From an uncultured Candidatus Saccharibacteria bacterium (lineage in GTDB: Bacteria; Patescibacteriota; Saccharimonadia; Saccharimonadales; UBA4665): 5,281 nucleotides of DNA. The position numbers and the translations under genes are program-made. Positions within the stretch are counted from its first letter, which is position 1. Each line of letters starts with the position of its first letter. The stretch lies in assembly GCA_903836325.1 (NCBI GenBank), contig CAILQE010000028.1, positions 1 through 5,281 of the forward strand, given 5' to 3'. Positions 1-5,259 of this stretch are shown one piece after another. The notes beneath the pieces were generated by a model. That model was not told where the DNA came from and ran no database searches. It saw only the letters and a list, made by a program, of their open reading frames with translations.

Positions 1-1
1 T

Positions 2-352
2 AATACCCTGTTCATGTCTGTATTAGAGCGCACAAGAGAAATTGGATTATTTAGAGCTCTTGGATCTAAGAAGAAAACTATCTTTGCCCTATTCTCCGTA
101 GAAGCTATGCTACTTGGATTCTGGGGAGGTCTAAGTGGAATTGCACTATCCTTGCTAGTAGAACAAGCTATTAACGCTATTGCAGCTAAAACATTCCTAA
201 AAGGTATTGAAGGAATAAAACTTCTTAATATAAGTCCTCTTCTATCGGTTGAGATTATTCTAATTATTGCTGCCATAACGTTTTTAGCTGGGCTTATCCC
301 TGCTATAAAAGCAAGTAGAGTAGATCCTATTGAATCTTTGAGATATGAATAG
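2..352 (+). CDS. ABC transporter permease, MacB/FtsX family (C-terminal part only)
   Basis: This is the C-terminal end of an inner-membrane permease subunit that would pair with a MacB/LolD-type ATPase. The frame is open from position 2, giving NTLF before the first ATG at 14. That ATG is therefore internal and the true start lies upstream of the window. The text 'SVLERTREIGLFRALG' is the conserved cytoplasmic-loop motif that precedes the third membrane helix in this family. A hydrophobic segment follows (about residues 24-47 counted from the ATG at 14). A short extracytoplasmic stretch and a last helix (about 77-97) come next. The end 'AGLIPAIKASRVDPIESLRYE' type tail matches the usual family C-terminus, so the gene is complete at this end. 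The substrate cannot be inferred: members export peptides, macrolides or lipoproteins, or act in cell division (FtsX). It converges on the photolyase gene with only 2 nt between the stops. Confidence 0.87.
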   Translation, partial: NTLFMSVLERTREIGLFRALGSKKKTIFALFSVEAMLLGFWGGLSGIALSLLVEQAINAIAAKTFLKGIEGIKLLNISPLLSVEIILIIAAITFLAGLIPAIKASRVDPIESLRYE

Positions 353-354
353 AG

Positions 355-1698
355 CTAAGAATTATTCTTAATATATTCTTTAATATCAAACTTCTTCTCT
401 AGTCCTGAGTAACTCATATATCTAATTTTTCCGAAGATAGGTCTAGTAAACCAAGCCCTGTCGTGAACGCCTCCAATAGACCAAGCTATGCCTACGTATC
501 CATTAGGATCTCGGCCATCAAGTTCATATTTATCATTAAGATAAATAGCGTATTTCATCGCAGTCTCAGGATCTTCAGTCCATTCTAGTATTTTTTTAGC
601 CCAATACATTCTTAAATATCCGTGCATCTTACCATGATTAACCATTTGATATTGTGCGGCGTTCCAAACATCATCATGGGTCTTTCCTTGCTCTAAAACT
701 TTAAGTGAGTAGTTATATGCTCTTTTATCTTCAATATGATCTTTATAGCTCTTCTTAGCCCATTCAGGGAATCCATCTGTGTTAGCGTAATTCTTATTAT
801 AGAAAGTGAAGTTATCTGCTAATTCTCTTCTGACTATCAACTCTTCTAAGTATGCTTTTATGGATTCTGCATTTTTTTCAGAGTTCTTAATTTCTAAAGC
901 TAATCTTTGTGCGGATAATTGTCCAAAATGAAGATACGGAGACAGGTTAGATAAAGCGTCAGCATTTGGATCATTACGTCCATCTCCGTAATTATCTAAT
1001 TTGTTATTTATAAAATGCTTCATAGATTTTATGGCTTCTTTTTCACCAGGAATAATCCACTCTACGGGTTTTACGCTCTCATCAATTTTAAGTTGTTCAA
1101 TTAATTTATCTACGTCGATATTGTCGTTATGTTTATCCCAAGTTTTATTTGGTTTTTCTAACTTTGGAAATTCAGTAAGAAATTCAGGAAGAAGATAATT
1201 TACTTTTGGTCTAAAAGTATATGCTGCAAATTCTTGTTTAATTGAAGCGAACCAAGTTGGAATAATATTATGTGCATCAACTACGACGAAAGGTATATTA
1301 ATGAGTGACGCTACTTTCTTTTTCTTTTCTCTTGAATTCTTTAGAGGAAAGAAATCTGATACTATCATTCCTGCTTTTATTTCATCAGAGTACTTAGGAA
1401 TTACTTCCTCAGGTGAACCTAAAATCAATTTGAATCCTACCCCTATTCCTTCTAAGTCTTCGGATATTTTTTTGAGACCTCTCAGCATAAAGTCATATTG
1501 CCTTAGGTTACTTGAAGGATATGTTTCAAGACAAAAAACTACTAATAATTTTTGATTCATTTCGTTAGCTTTTTCTAATGCATAAAATAAAGCCCAATTA
1601 TCTTCAACCCTCTGATCTCTACTCATCCAATATATAACCGTACCTAAATACGGTTCTTTCTTGTTTAGGCTAAGAGTTCTTCTAGGATCCACCAACAT
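355..1698 (-). CDS. phr: Class II CPD photolyase (deoxyribodipyrimidine photo-lyase)
   Basis: The enzyme uses FADH- and blue/near-UV light to split cyclobutane pyrimidine dimers in DNA. At 447 residues it has the usual length for class II. Seen in the sequence: YWMSRDQR at 23-30 (N-terminal antenna-type alpha/beta domain), GRNDP at 240-244 and LSPYLHFG at 252-259 (start of the FAD-binding helical domain), EELIVRRELADNF at 285-297, and DPNGYVGIAWSIGG-HDRAW at 397-416. W345, W366 and W373 have the same spacing (21 and 28) as the electron-transfer tryptophans I recall from the Methanosarcina class II enzyme (360, 381, 388), so photoreduction should be intact. The ATG at 1698 is preferred because 'VDPRR...LN' before the YWMSRDQR motif is typical of the family. 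It lies 4 nt after the peroxiredoxin stop and has only a weak ribosome site, suggesting translational coupling. It is the last gene of a three-gene operon. Cryptochrome function is unlikely given the class II signature. Confidence 0.97.
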   Translation of the reverse strand: MLVDPRRTLSLNKKEPYLGTVIYWMSRDQRVEDNWALFYALEKANEMNQKLLVVFCLETYPSSNLRQYDFMLRGLKKISEDLEGIGVGFKLILGSPEEVIPKYSDEIKAGMIVSDFFPLKNSREKKKKVASLINIPFVVVDAHNIIPTWFASIKQEFAAYTFRPKVNYLLPEFLTEFPKLEKPNKTWDKHNDNIDVDKLIEQLKIDESVKPVEWIIPGEKEAIKSMKHFINNKLDNYGDGRNDPNADALSNLSPYLHFGQLSAQRLALEIKNSEKNAESIKAYLEELIVRRELADNFTFYNKNYANTDGFPEWAKKSYKDHIEDKRAYNYSLKVLEQGKTHDDVWNAAQYQMVNHGKMHGYLRMYWAKKILEWTEDPETAMKYAIYLNDKYELDGRDPNGYVGIAWSIGGVHDRAWFTRPIFGKIRYMSYSGLEKKFDIKEYIKNNS

Positions 1699-1702
1699 TA
1701 TT

Positions 1703-2170
1703 CTACTTATTTTGTAATTTCTTTAAATCTTTAATAATCTCAGTTGCATGAATGGCAGGATTAACTCCTAAATACTCTTTAACAATTAAACCTTCAGGAT
1801 TAATGATAAAAGTATTTCTTTTAGTGCCTAGAACTTTTCTTCCAAACATATTCTTTGGTTTATATGAATCTAAATCTGAAATTAATTCGTGGTCTGGATC
1901 GGAAAGCAAAGTGAAATTTAAATGATGTTTTTCGGCGAATTTCTTGTGTGATTCTACACTATCTCTACTCACACCAACAACTACCGCATTACCTTGAAGG
2001 GCTATTTCATCTCTTTCGTCTCTAAACGAACAGGCTTCTTTTGTGCATCCTGGAGTATTGTCCATAGGGTATACATATAGGACTAACCATTTTCCAGAAT
2101 AATCGCTAAGAGTTCTTTCTTTTCCGTCTTGATCTTTAAGTGTAAATCTAGGAGCTAATTTGTTTTCCAT
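1703..2170 (-). CDS. bcp: Peroxiredoxin, Bcp/PrxQ type (thiol peroxidase)
   Basis: This cytoplasmic thioredoxin-fold peroxidase reduces hydrogen peroxide and organic hydroperoxides and is normally recharged by thioredoxin. At 155 residues it has standard Bcp length. The active-site stretch YPMDNTPGCTKEAC places the peroxidatic cysteine at C42 within the PxxxTPGC motif. The resolving cysteine at C47, five residues later, marks the atypical 2-Cys Bcp/PrxQ class. R118 (GTKRNTFII) is the conserved arginine that lowers the cysteine pKa. No signal peptide is present. The start at 2170 fits the usual short N-terminus (LAPRFTLKDQDG). No Shine-Dalgarno site precedes it. A TATAAT lies 8 nt upstream of the ATG, which could allow near-leaderless expression of this gene and of phr behind it. 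It lies 20 nt downstream of the HAD gene and 4 nt upstream of phr, so the three probably also form one transcript. Confidence 0.95.
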   Translation of the reverse strand: MENKLAPRFTLKDQDGKERTLSDYSGKWLVLYVYPMDNTPGCTKEACSFRDERDEIALQGNAVVVGVSRDSVESHKKFAEKHHLNFTLLSDPDHELISDLDSYKPKNMFGRKVLGTKRNTFIINPEGLIVKEYLGVNPAIHATEIIKDLKKLQNK

Positions 2171-2178
2171 TTATATAT

Positions 2179-2184
2179 ATTATA
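2179..2184 (-). promoter_or_regulatory. Possible internal -10 box before the peroxiredoxin gene
   Basis: TATAAT on the minus strand ends 8 nt before the peroxiredoxin ATG, in a 20-nt gap of almost pure A/T without a Shine-Dalgarno site. A start 7 nt downstream would leave a leader of about two bases, meaning essentially leaderless mRNA for peroxiredoxin and photolyase. Alternating TA sequence makes this a weak call. Confidence 0.25.
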
Positions 2185-2190
2185 TATCTT

Positions 2191-2766
2191 TTATGGTTTT
2201 AAGATATCTTTTAGTTCTTTTTTAAGATCAATCATTCCGGTATACACAATACCCTTCATTCCAATACCGACCGCAGCGTTTACGTATTCTTCACGATCAT
2301 CTATCATCACACATTCACTTAAAAAGACACCGAGTTTATCTGCAGTGATTTCATATGCTTCAGCTTCGGGTTTAGCGTATCCGATCTGACCAGATGCAAC
2401 TACTACATCAAAATTATCTTCTAATTCGTTTTCAGCGAATCTAGATTTTAGACTATCCAAAGAAGTCACATTGCTAAGTAATCCAATCTTATATTCTTTC
2501 TTAAGTTCCCTGATGTATTCCAGGAGGTTTTCATCTTTAATTTCACCGTTCTTAATTGCTGAATTTAAATCTTTATATTCCATATTTAAAATATTTGCAA
2601 CCTCACTTCGATATTCCGCTACTGAAATAGATCCTTTATTGGCTGCGGTAACGTATGACTTAATTTCATCTCGCTGAATTTCCGAAAGATCATTAGAGTT
2701 AATGATTGCATCCAAGGAATCTGTAACTAGCACCCCGAAACAATCAAAAATAATGGCTTTAATCAT
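2191..2766 (-). CDS. HAD-superfamily hydrolase, subfamily IA (phosphatase-like)
   Basis: A 191-residue cytoplasmic Rossmannoid hydrolase with all four HAD motifs. The nucleophile is D8 in FDCFGVL (motif I). Motif II is S98 in LLSNV, motif III is K132 in GYAKPEAEAY, and motif IV is D156/D157 in VMIDDREEYVNAA. The helical cap (about 15-85) between motifs I and II is the C1 type of subfamily IA. Overall it resembles YihX-like glucose-1-phosphate phosphatases and other small HAD-IA proteins. The exact substrate is not predictable. The second aspartate of the usual DxD is F10. YihX-type phosphatases and haloacid dehalogenases also lack that residue, so this does not prove inactivity. The ATG at 2766 is fixed by the family's short N-terminus (MIKAIIFD). 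No Shine-Dalgarno site is present. It is the first gene of the HAD-peroxiredoxin-photolyase operon. A role in stress metabolism is inferred only from that position. Confidence 0.9.
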   Translation of the reverse strand: MIKAIIFDCFGVLVTDSLDAIINSNDLSEIQRDEIKSYVTAANKGSISVAEYRSEVANILNMEYKDLNSAIKNGEIKDENLLEYIRELKKEYKIGLLSNVTSLDSLKSRFAENELEDNFDVVVASGQIGYAKPEAEAYEITADKLGVFLSECVMIDDREEYVNAAVGIGMKGIVYTGMIDLKKELKDILKP

Positions 2767-2780
2767 AATATTATATTAAC

Positions 2781-2797
2781 AGAAATATTATATTTCT
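2781..2797 (-). promoter_or_regulatory. Perfect palindrome overlapping a -10 box upstream of the HAD operon
   Basis: AGAAATAT-T-ATATTTCT has 8-bp arms around one central base. It sits 14 nt upstream of the HAD start codon. It contains TATAAT on the minus strand (2792-2787), a possible -10 box. No good -35 is seen at 16 to 18 nt. The layout would suit an operator for a repressor covering the promoter. Its pure A/T core makes a chance origin possible. A second TATAAT lies at 2775-2770, too close to the ATG for an ordinary leader. Confidence 0.35.
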
Positions 2798-2824
2798 CAG
2801 ATTTAAATTAAAACTTTGAGCAAT

Positions 2825-2853
2825 AAAAAAGCCCTACAAATGTGGGCTCCTTT
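2825..2853 (-). terminator. Intrinsic terminator after the DUF5679 gene
   Basis: Read on the minus strand, this is AGCCC, a 9-nt loop, GGGCT, then a run of six T (one shared with the stem). The stem occupies 2844-2848 and 2830-2834 and the T-run 2830-2825. Flanking AAA/TTT can extend the pairing past a 2-nt mismatch. It lies about 90 nt past the DUF5679 stop and before the HAD promoter region, so it separates the two transcripts. Confidence 0.8.
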
Positions 2854-2942
2854 AAAGAAATTAATTGATACAAATTATTACAAATTTATTGACTAATAGT
2901 ACCAAAATATCTAGAAACTTGGATTCTTATTGGAATTAAAGC

Positions 2943-3134
2943 TTAGTAAGCTTTTTTAGCACCGTCTGCGACTGCTTTTTCAGCATTCTCTTTAGACATC
3001 ATTGCACAAACAGTTGTTCCACATTTCGCGTGCTTACCCTTGGCCATAAAACCACCTTTTTGAGTTTGGTGAATTTCTGGTGCTGTTAATTCAACGCCTT
3101 TTTCTTTACATTTTACACAGTATCCTGTGACCAT
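2943..3134 (-). CDS. Small zinc-ribbon protein, DUF5679 family
   Basis: A 63-residue basic protein whose start (GYCVKCKEKGVEL) matches the DUF5679 zinc-ribbon pattern YCVKCK. C6 and C9 form the first metal knuckle. The second pair is less regular: C38 in KCGTTVC, with C43 five residues on or H35 as the possible fourth ligand. The tail 44-63 (MSKENAEKAVADGAKKAY) is lysine- and alanine-rich and probably helical. A strong AGGAGA site 5 nt before the ATG fixes the start. No function is established for the family. Such small ribbons often bind nucleic acid or ribosomes, but that is only an analogy. It has its own predicted promoter and terminator, so it is a separate unit from the HAD operon downstream. 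The abundant-protein style signals (good ribosome site, dedicated terminator) suggest it may be well expressed. Confidence 0.87.
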   Translation of the reverse strand: MVTGYCVKCKEKGVELTAPEIHQTQKGGFMAKGKHAKCGTTVCAMMSKENAEKAVADGAKKAY

Positions 3135-3139
3135 ATTTA

Positions 3140-3145
3140 TCTCCT
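3140..3145 (-). promoter_or_regulatory. Strong ribosome binding site of the DUF5679 gene
   Basis: AGGAGA on the minus strand, within AGAGGAGAT, lies 5 nt before the ATG at 3134. It is the only textbook Shine-Dalgarno site among the minus-strand genes here. It fixes the start of this short ORF and supports it as a real gene. Confidence 0.8.
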
Positions 3146-3177
3146 CTTAATTTATTGTTACTTTATAAACTTTTTTA

Positions 3178-3207
3178 ATTATAACCCATCTATCAAATAA
3201 ATCTTAA
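3178..3207 (-). promoter_or_regulatory. Candidate promoter of the DUF5679 gene
   Basis: On the minus strand a perfect TATAAT (3183-3178) is preceded at 18 nt by TTAAGA (3207-3202), which matches four of six positions of TTGACA. The start point would fall near 3171, leaving a leader of about 36 nt that contains the ribosome site. AT-richness raises the chance of false hits, but position and orientation are right. Confidence 0.5.
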
Positions 3208-3218
3208 ATAAAAAAAAT

Positions 3219-3329
3219 ATGGTGCAGCAAGTCTCGAAAAGTTTTCACCAAATCAGAGAAGAACTTACGCAATGGAGACAAATTCTTGAAATTCCATATC
3301 AGGAATACCTGAACTCAAATAAGTATTAA
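3219..3329 (+). CDS. Possible 36-codon ORF, unrecognised
   Basis: An ATG at 3219 opens a 36-residue frame (MVQQVSKSFHQIREELTQWR at its start, ending SNKY) that stops at TAA 3327-3329. There is no Shine-Dalgarno site, only a poly-A run before it. The peptide is polar with one plausible amphipathic helix (about 8-26). I recognise no family. It could be a remnant of a gene lost when the Z1 cluster was inserted, a tiny leader or antitoxin-like peptide, or chance. It begins exactly where the very AT-rich backbone spacer ends. Confidence 0.2.
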   Translation: MVQQVSKSFHQIREELTQWRQILEIPYQEYLNSNKY

Positions 3330-3346
3330 CCGACAACAGGGAGTTA

Positions 3347-3397
3347 CACTATTGAGAATCCAGTTGAAATTTGATTTACCAGGGGTGTACAATAGTG
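3347..3397. repeat. 8-bp inverted repeat flanking the Z1 promoter
   Basis: CACTATTG at 3347-3354 is the exact reverse complement of CAATAGTG at 3390-3397. The right arm overlaps the last bases of the -10 box and the left arm lies upstream of the -35. Next to the right arm ACAATA occurs twice, 9 nt apart (3389-3394, 3398-3403). The layout resembles a pair of operator half-sites. It could also be chance at this length. Confidence 0.4.
3364..3393 (+). promoter_or_regulatory. Candidate sigma-70 promoter of the Z1 operon
   Basis: TTGAAA (3364-3369) and TACAAT (3388-3393) are 18 nt apart, each matching five of six consensus positions. The start point would be near 3400, giving a 30-nt leader with the GAGG ribosome site at 3418-3421. 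This indicates that Z1 is the first gene of its transcript. The -10 box overlaps the right arm of an inverted repeat (3347-3354 / 3390-3397), which hints at repression. Confidence 0.6.
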
Positions 3398-3417
3398 ACA
3401 ATACGGACGTAAGCTGC

Positions 3418-3421
3418 GAGG
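3418..3421 (+). promoter_or_regulatory. Ribosome binding site of the Z1 gene
   Basis: GAGG sits 8 nt before the ATG at 3430. It supports this start over later in-frame ATGs, and residues 1-50 read as a plausible N-terminal region ahead of the Walker A motif. Confidence 0.65.
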
Positions 3422-3429
3422 AATAAACA

Positions 3430-5259
3430 ATGTTTGATTTCGGGAAGATAGTAGATGGTTCAAAGGGCGTAAAGTCTGATTCTTATAGGCGAACCATTGA
3501 GCGGCTGATTATAAAAGGTTTGGCTGTGCAACATATAGAATCTACCGTGGAGATGGTAGTTAATAACCTGCAGGCCGGGAAACGTTCATTTGTAATTTAT
3601 GGCGAACCGCAAAGTGGAAAAACCGAAATGATGATCTCTCTTACTGCAAAACTCTTAGACGAGGGATATAGATATATAGTCGTACTAATGAACGACAGCA
3701 TCGTTCTGCTCGATCAGAATCTAGCACGGTTCAAGAAGGCAGGCTTAAATACGGTTCCCGTTAGCTATAAAGAGCTTTTAGACACTACTGTTAAGATCGA
3801 ATCACAATCGAGGATTATTTTTTCGAAAAAGAATGCGAGCGACCTCAAGAAGCTACTTGAACTTACTCGTAAGATCGATAACCTCGTAGTAATCGATGAC
3901 GAAGCAGATTACGCTACACCTAATAGCAAAATAAACAAAAACGAAAAGAGTAGGATAAACGATCTTACAGGCGCCCTACTTGAAAAGGGTATATATATAG
4001 GAGTAACCGCAACACCAGCTAGGCTTGACCTTAACAATACGCACTTAAATGAGCCCGAATACTGGATCGATTATCCAACCCATCCCAATTACACCGGCCA
4101 AGACGTATTCTTTCCTACGGATATGTCAGAAACCTCTAAATTTAACCTAGAGCTTCTTCCAGATGAAAACGATGATATAAAGTACCTTCGAAAAGCTGTA
4201 TTAAGTTTCTTGGTCAACTCTTCGTACTTAAATATTTCCCGAGAAGAACACCCATACACTATGCTCATACACACTAGCGGAAAGAAAGAAGATCATACTG
4301 AAGACTTCAAAGACGTGAGTGCTATCATTACATCCCTTAGTGATCCCGACAACAAAAAGTATATGCCTACATATGAATATCTATGGGAGCTTGCTCGGAC
4401 AAAATACCCAGGTTACGAAGATCAAATAACTTCATTTATTATGGCAAAAATAGAATCACACTACCTTGCAGTAATGAATAGCGATCATGATCCGGGCAAT
4501 TCTGTTGCCGGCGATCCACCCTCACCTTTTACGTTTATCATTGGTGGCAATAGTATTTCTCGAGGCGTAACCTTCAATAGTCTAATATCTATGTTCTTCA
4601 CCCGAGACTCTAAGCATAGTATTCAACAAGATACTTATATACAACGAGCAAGGATGTTTGGATCTCGTGGTGACGTCTTAAGTCATTTTGAACTATACAT
4701 ACCCAAACAACTATATGCTGTATGGCGAAGGGCATTTATTTTTCATCGTTTATCTTTACAGTCACGTAAAAATGGAAATGGTATACCTGTTTGGCATGAA
4801 GGCATGCGAGTTAAAGTAGCGGCAAATAATAGTATCGATAATAGCTCAGTTACTTTTGATAAAGGTGAAATGAGCTTTGAGAAGTTCGTGTATTCAGATG
4901 AGATAGAGAGCATAATAATTAGTGAGCGGTCCGATTTTGAAAAATTGGCTATTTTGATGGGTAAATTACCGGCTAACTCATTACCTAGGTACTTAATTGA
5001 TTTTATACACTCCTTTTCGGGGTCCGACGAGAATTCGATTATCATTCATAAGCCAAGAACGATTATGGGTATGGATCCAAAGAATACAGACTATGCCGAA
5101 ATTGAACGTGCTAGGGGACTCATCGCCGGACGTGATTTGTTATCAAATGCAAAGCCAGAAGCCTCACATCACCTTTTCATTTTCTATAATGATAAATCTG
5201 AAGCAAGAGTAGTTTATAAATTTAATGAGAATATAAGTTTCATCAAGGGCAGAAAATGA
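3430..5259 (+). CDS. Z1-domain P-loop ATPase of a restriction-like defence system
   Basis: A 609-residue superfamily-II-helicase-like ATPase carrying the Z1 domain (PF10593). Walker A is GEPQSGKT at 58-65, with the QSGKT typical of the family. Walker B is VVIDDEAD at 153-160 and a motif-III-like VTATP lies at 192-196. The Z1 signature IIGGNSISRGVTF lies at 370-382. QQDTYIQRARMFGSR at 399-413 corresponds to helicase motif VI and supplies arginine-finger candidates R406, R408 and R413. Residues 414-609 are a C-terminal region I cannot assign. The family is known from operons with GHKL (MORC/MutL) ATPases, PD-(D/E)XK nucleases, AIPR proteins and Dcm/Vsr. The role is inferred to be DNA translocation or remodelling that licenses a partner nuclease. 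The protein has no obvious nuclease motif of its own. The ATG follows a GAGG site by 8 nt. Arginine codons are mostly CGN (19 of 31), unlike the flanking backbone, pointing to transfer. The next gene overlaps its stop (ATGA). Confidence 0.9.
   Translation: MFDFGKIVDGSKGVKSDSYRRTIERLIIKGLAVQHIESTVEMVVNNLQAGKRSFVIYGEPQSGKTEMMISLTAKLLDEGYRYIVVLMNDSIVLLDQNLARFKKAGLNTVPVSYKELLDTTVKIESQSRIIFSKKNASDLKKLLELTRKIDNLVVIDDEADYATPNSKINKNEKSRINDLTGALLEKGIYIGVTATPARLDLNNTHLNEPEYWIDYPTHPNYTGQDVFFPTDMSETSKFNLELLPDENDDIKYLRKAVLSFLVNSSYLNISREEHPYTMLIHTSGKKEDHTEDFKDVSAIITSLSDPDNKKYMPTYEYLWELARTKYPGYEDQITSFIMAKIESHYLAVMNSDHDPGNSVAGDPPSPFTFIIGGNSISRGVTFNSLISMFFTRDSKHSIQQDTYIQRARMFGSRGDVLSHFELYIPKQLYAVWRRAFIFHRLSLQSRKNGNGIPVWHEGMRVKVAANNSIDNSSVTFDKGEMSFEKFVYSDEIESIIISERSDFEKLAILMGKLPANSLPRYLIDFIHSFSGSDENSIIIHKPRTIMGMDPKNTDYAEIERARGLIAGRDLLSNAKPEASHHLFIFYNDKSEARVVYKFNENISFIKGRK

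Larger units (their letters stand above)
3135..3429. other. Divergent intergenic region and likely junction of backbone and accessory DNA
   Basis: This 295-nt stretch lies between the divergent DUF5679 and Z1 genes. The left part (to about 3218) is A/T-dominated and holds the DUF5679 leader and promoter. The right part (from about 3219) is roughly 35-43 percent GC by hand counts over 60-nt lines. It holds the 36-codon ORF and the Z1 promoter. I see no tRNA, attachment-site duplication, terminal inverted repeat or insertion sequence in it. Confidence 0.5.

Noticed and set aside
356..370. Palindrome TAAGAATTATTCTTA as a bidirectional terminator between the convergent permease and photolyase genes
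   Set aside because: The stem is only 6 bp of mostly A/T, has no T-run on either side and lies in the last photolyase codons. It is too weak to call.
1001..1555. Plus-strand ORFs at 1001-1198 and 1301-1555
   Set aside because: They lie opposite the photolyase gene, show no family resemblance and have no ribosome sites. They are antisense shadows of a well-supported gene.
2171..2188. Alternating TA run between the HAD and peroxiredoxin genes as a microsatellite or origin element
   Set aside because: It is too short and irregular, and no DnaA boxes or other origin signals lie nearby.
2471..2677. Plus-strand ORF of 68 codons
   Set aside because: It is antisense to the HAD hydrolase, whose motifs are clear on the other strand.
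2870..2890. Near-tandem ACAAATTATT / ACAAATTTATT
   Set aside because: Two imperfect copies in an A/T-rich 3' region fit chance. There is no further copy and no repeat-spacer pattern of a CRISPR array.
3135..3429. tRNA, riboswitch or attachment site at the junction
   Set aside because: No cloverleaf, no recognisable riboswitch core and no duplicated tRNA end or target-site repeat could be found by eye.
4089..5212. ORFs at 4089-4274 (-), 4743-5045 (-) and 4997-5212 (+)
   Set aside because: All lie inside the Z1 gene in other frames and have no recognisable domains.
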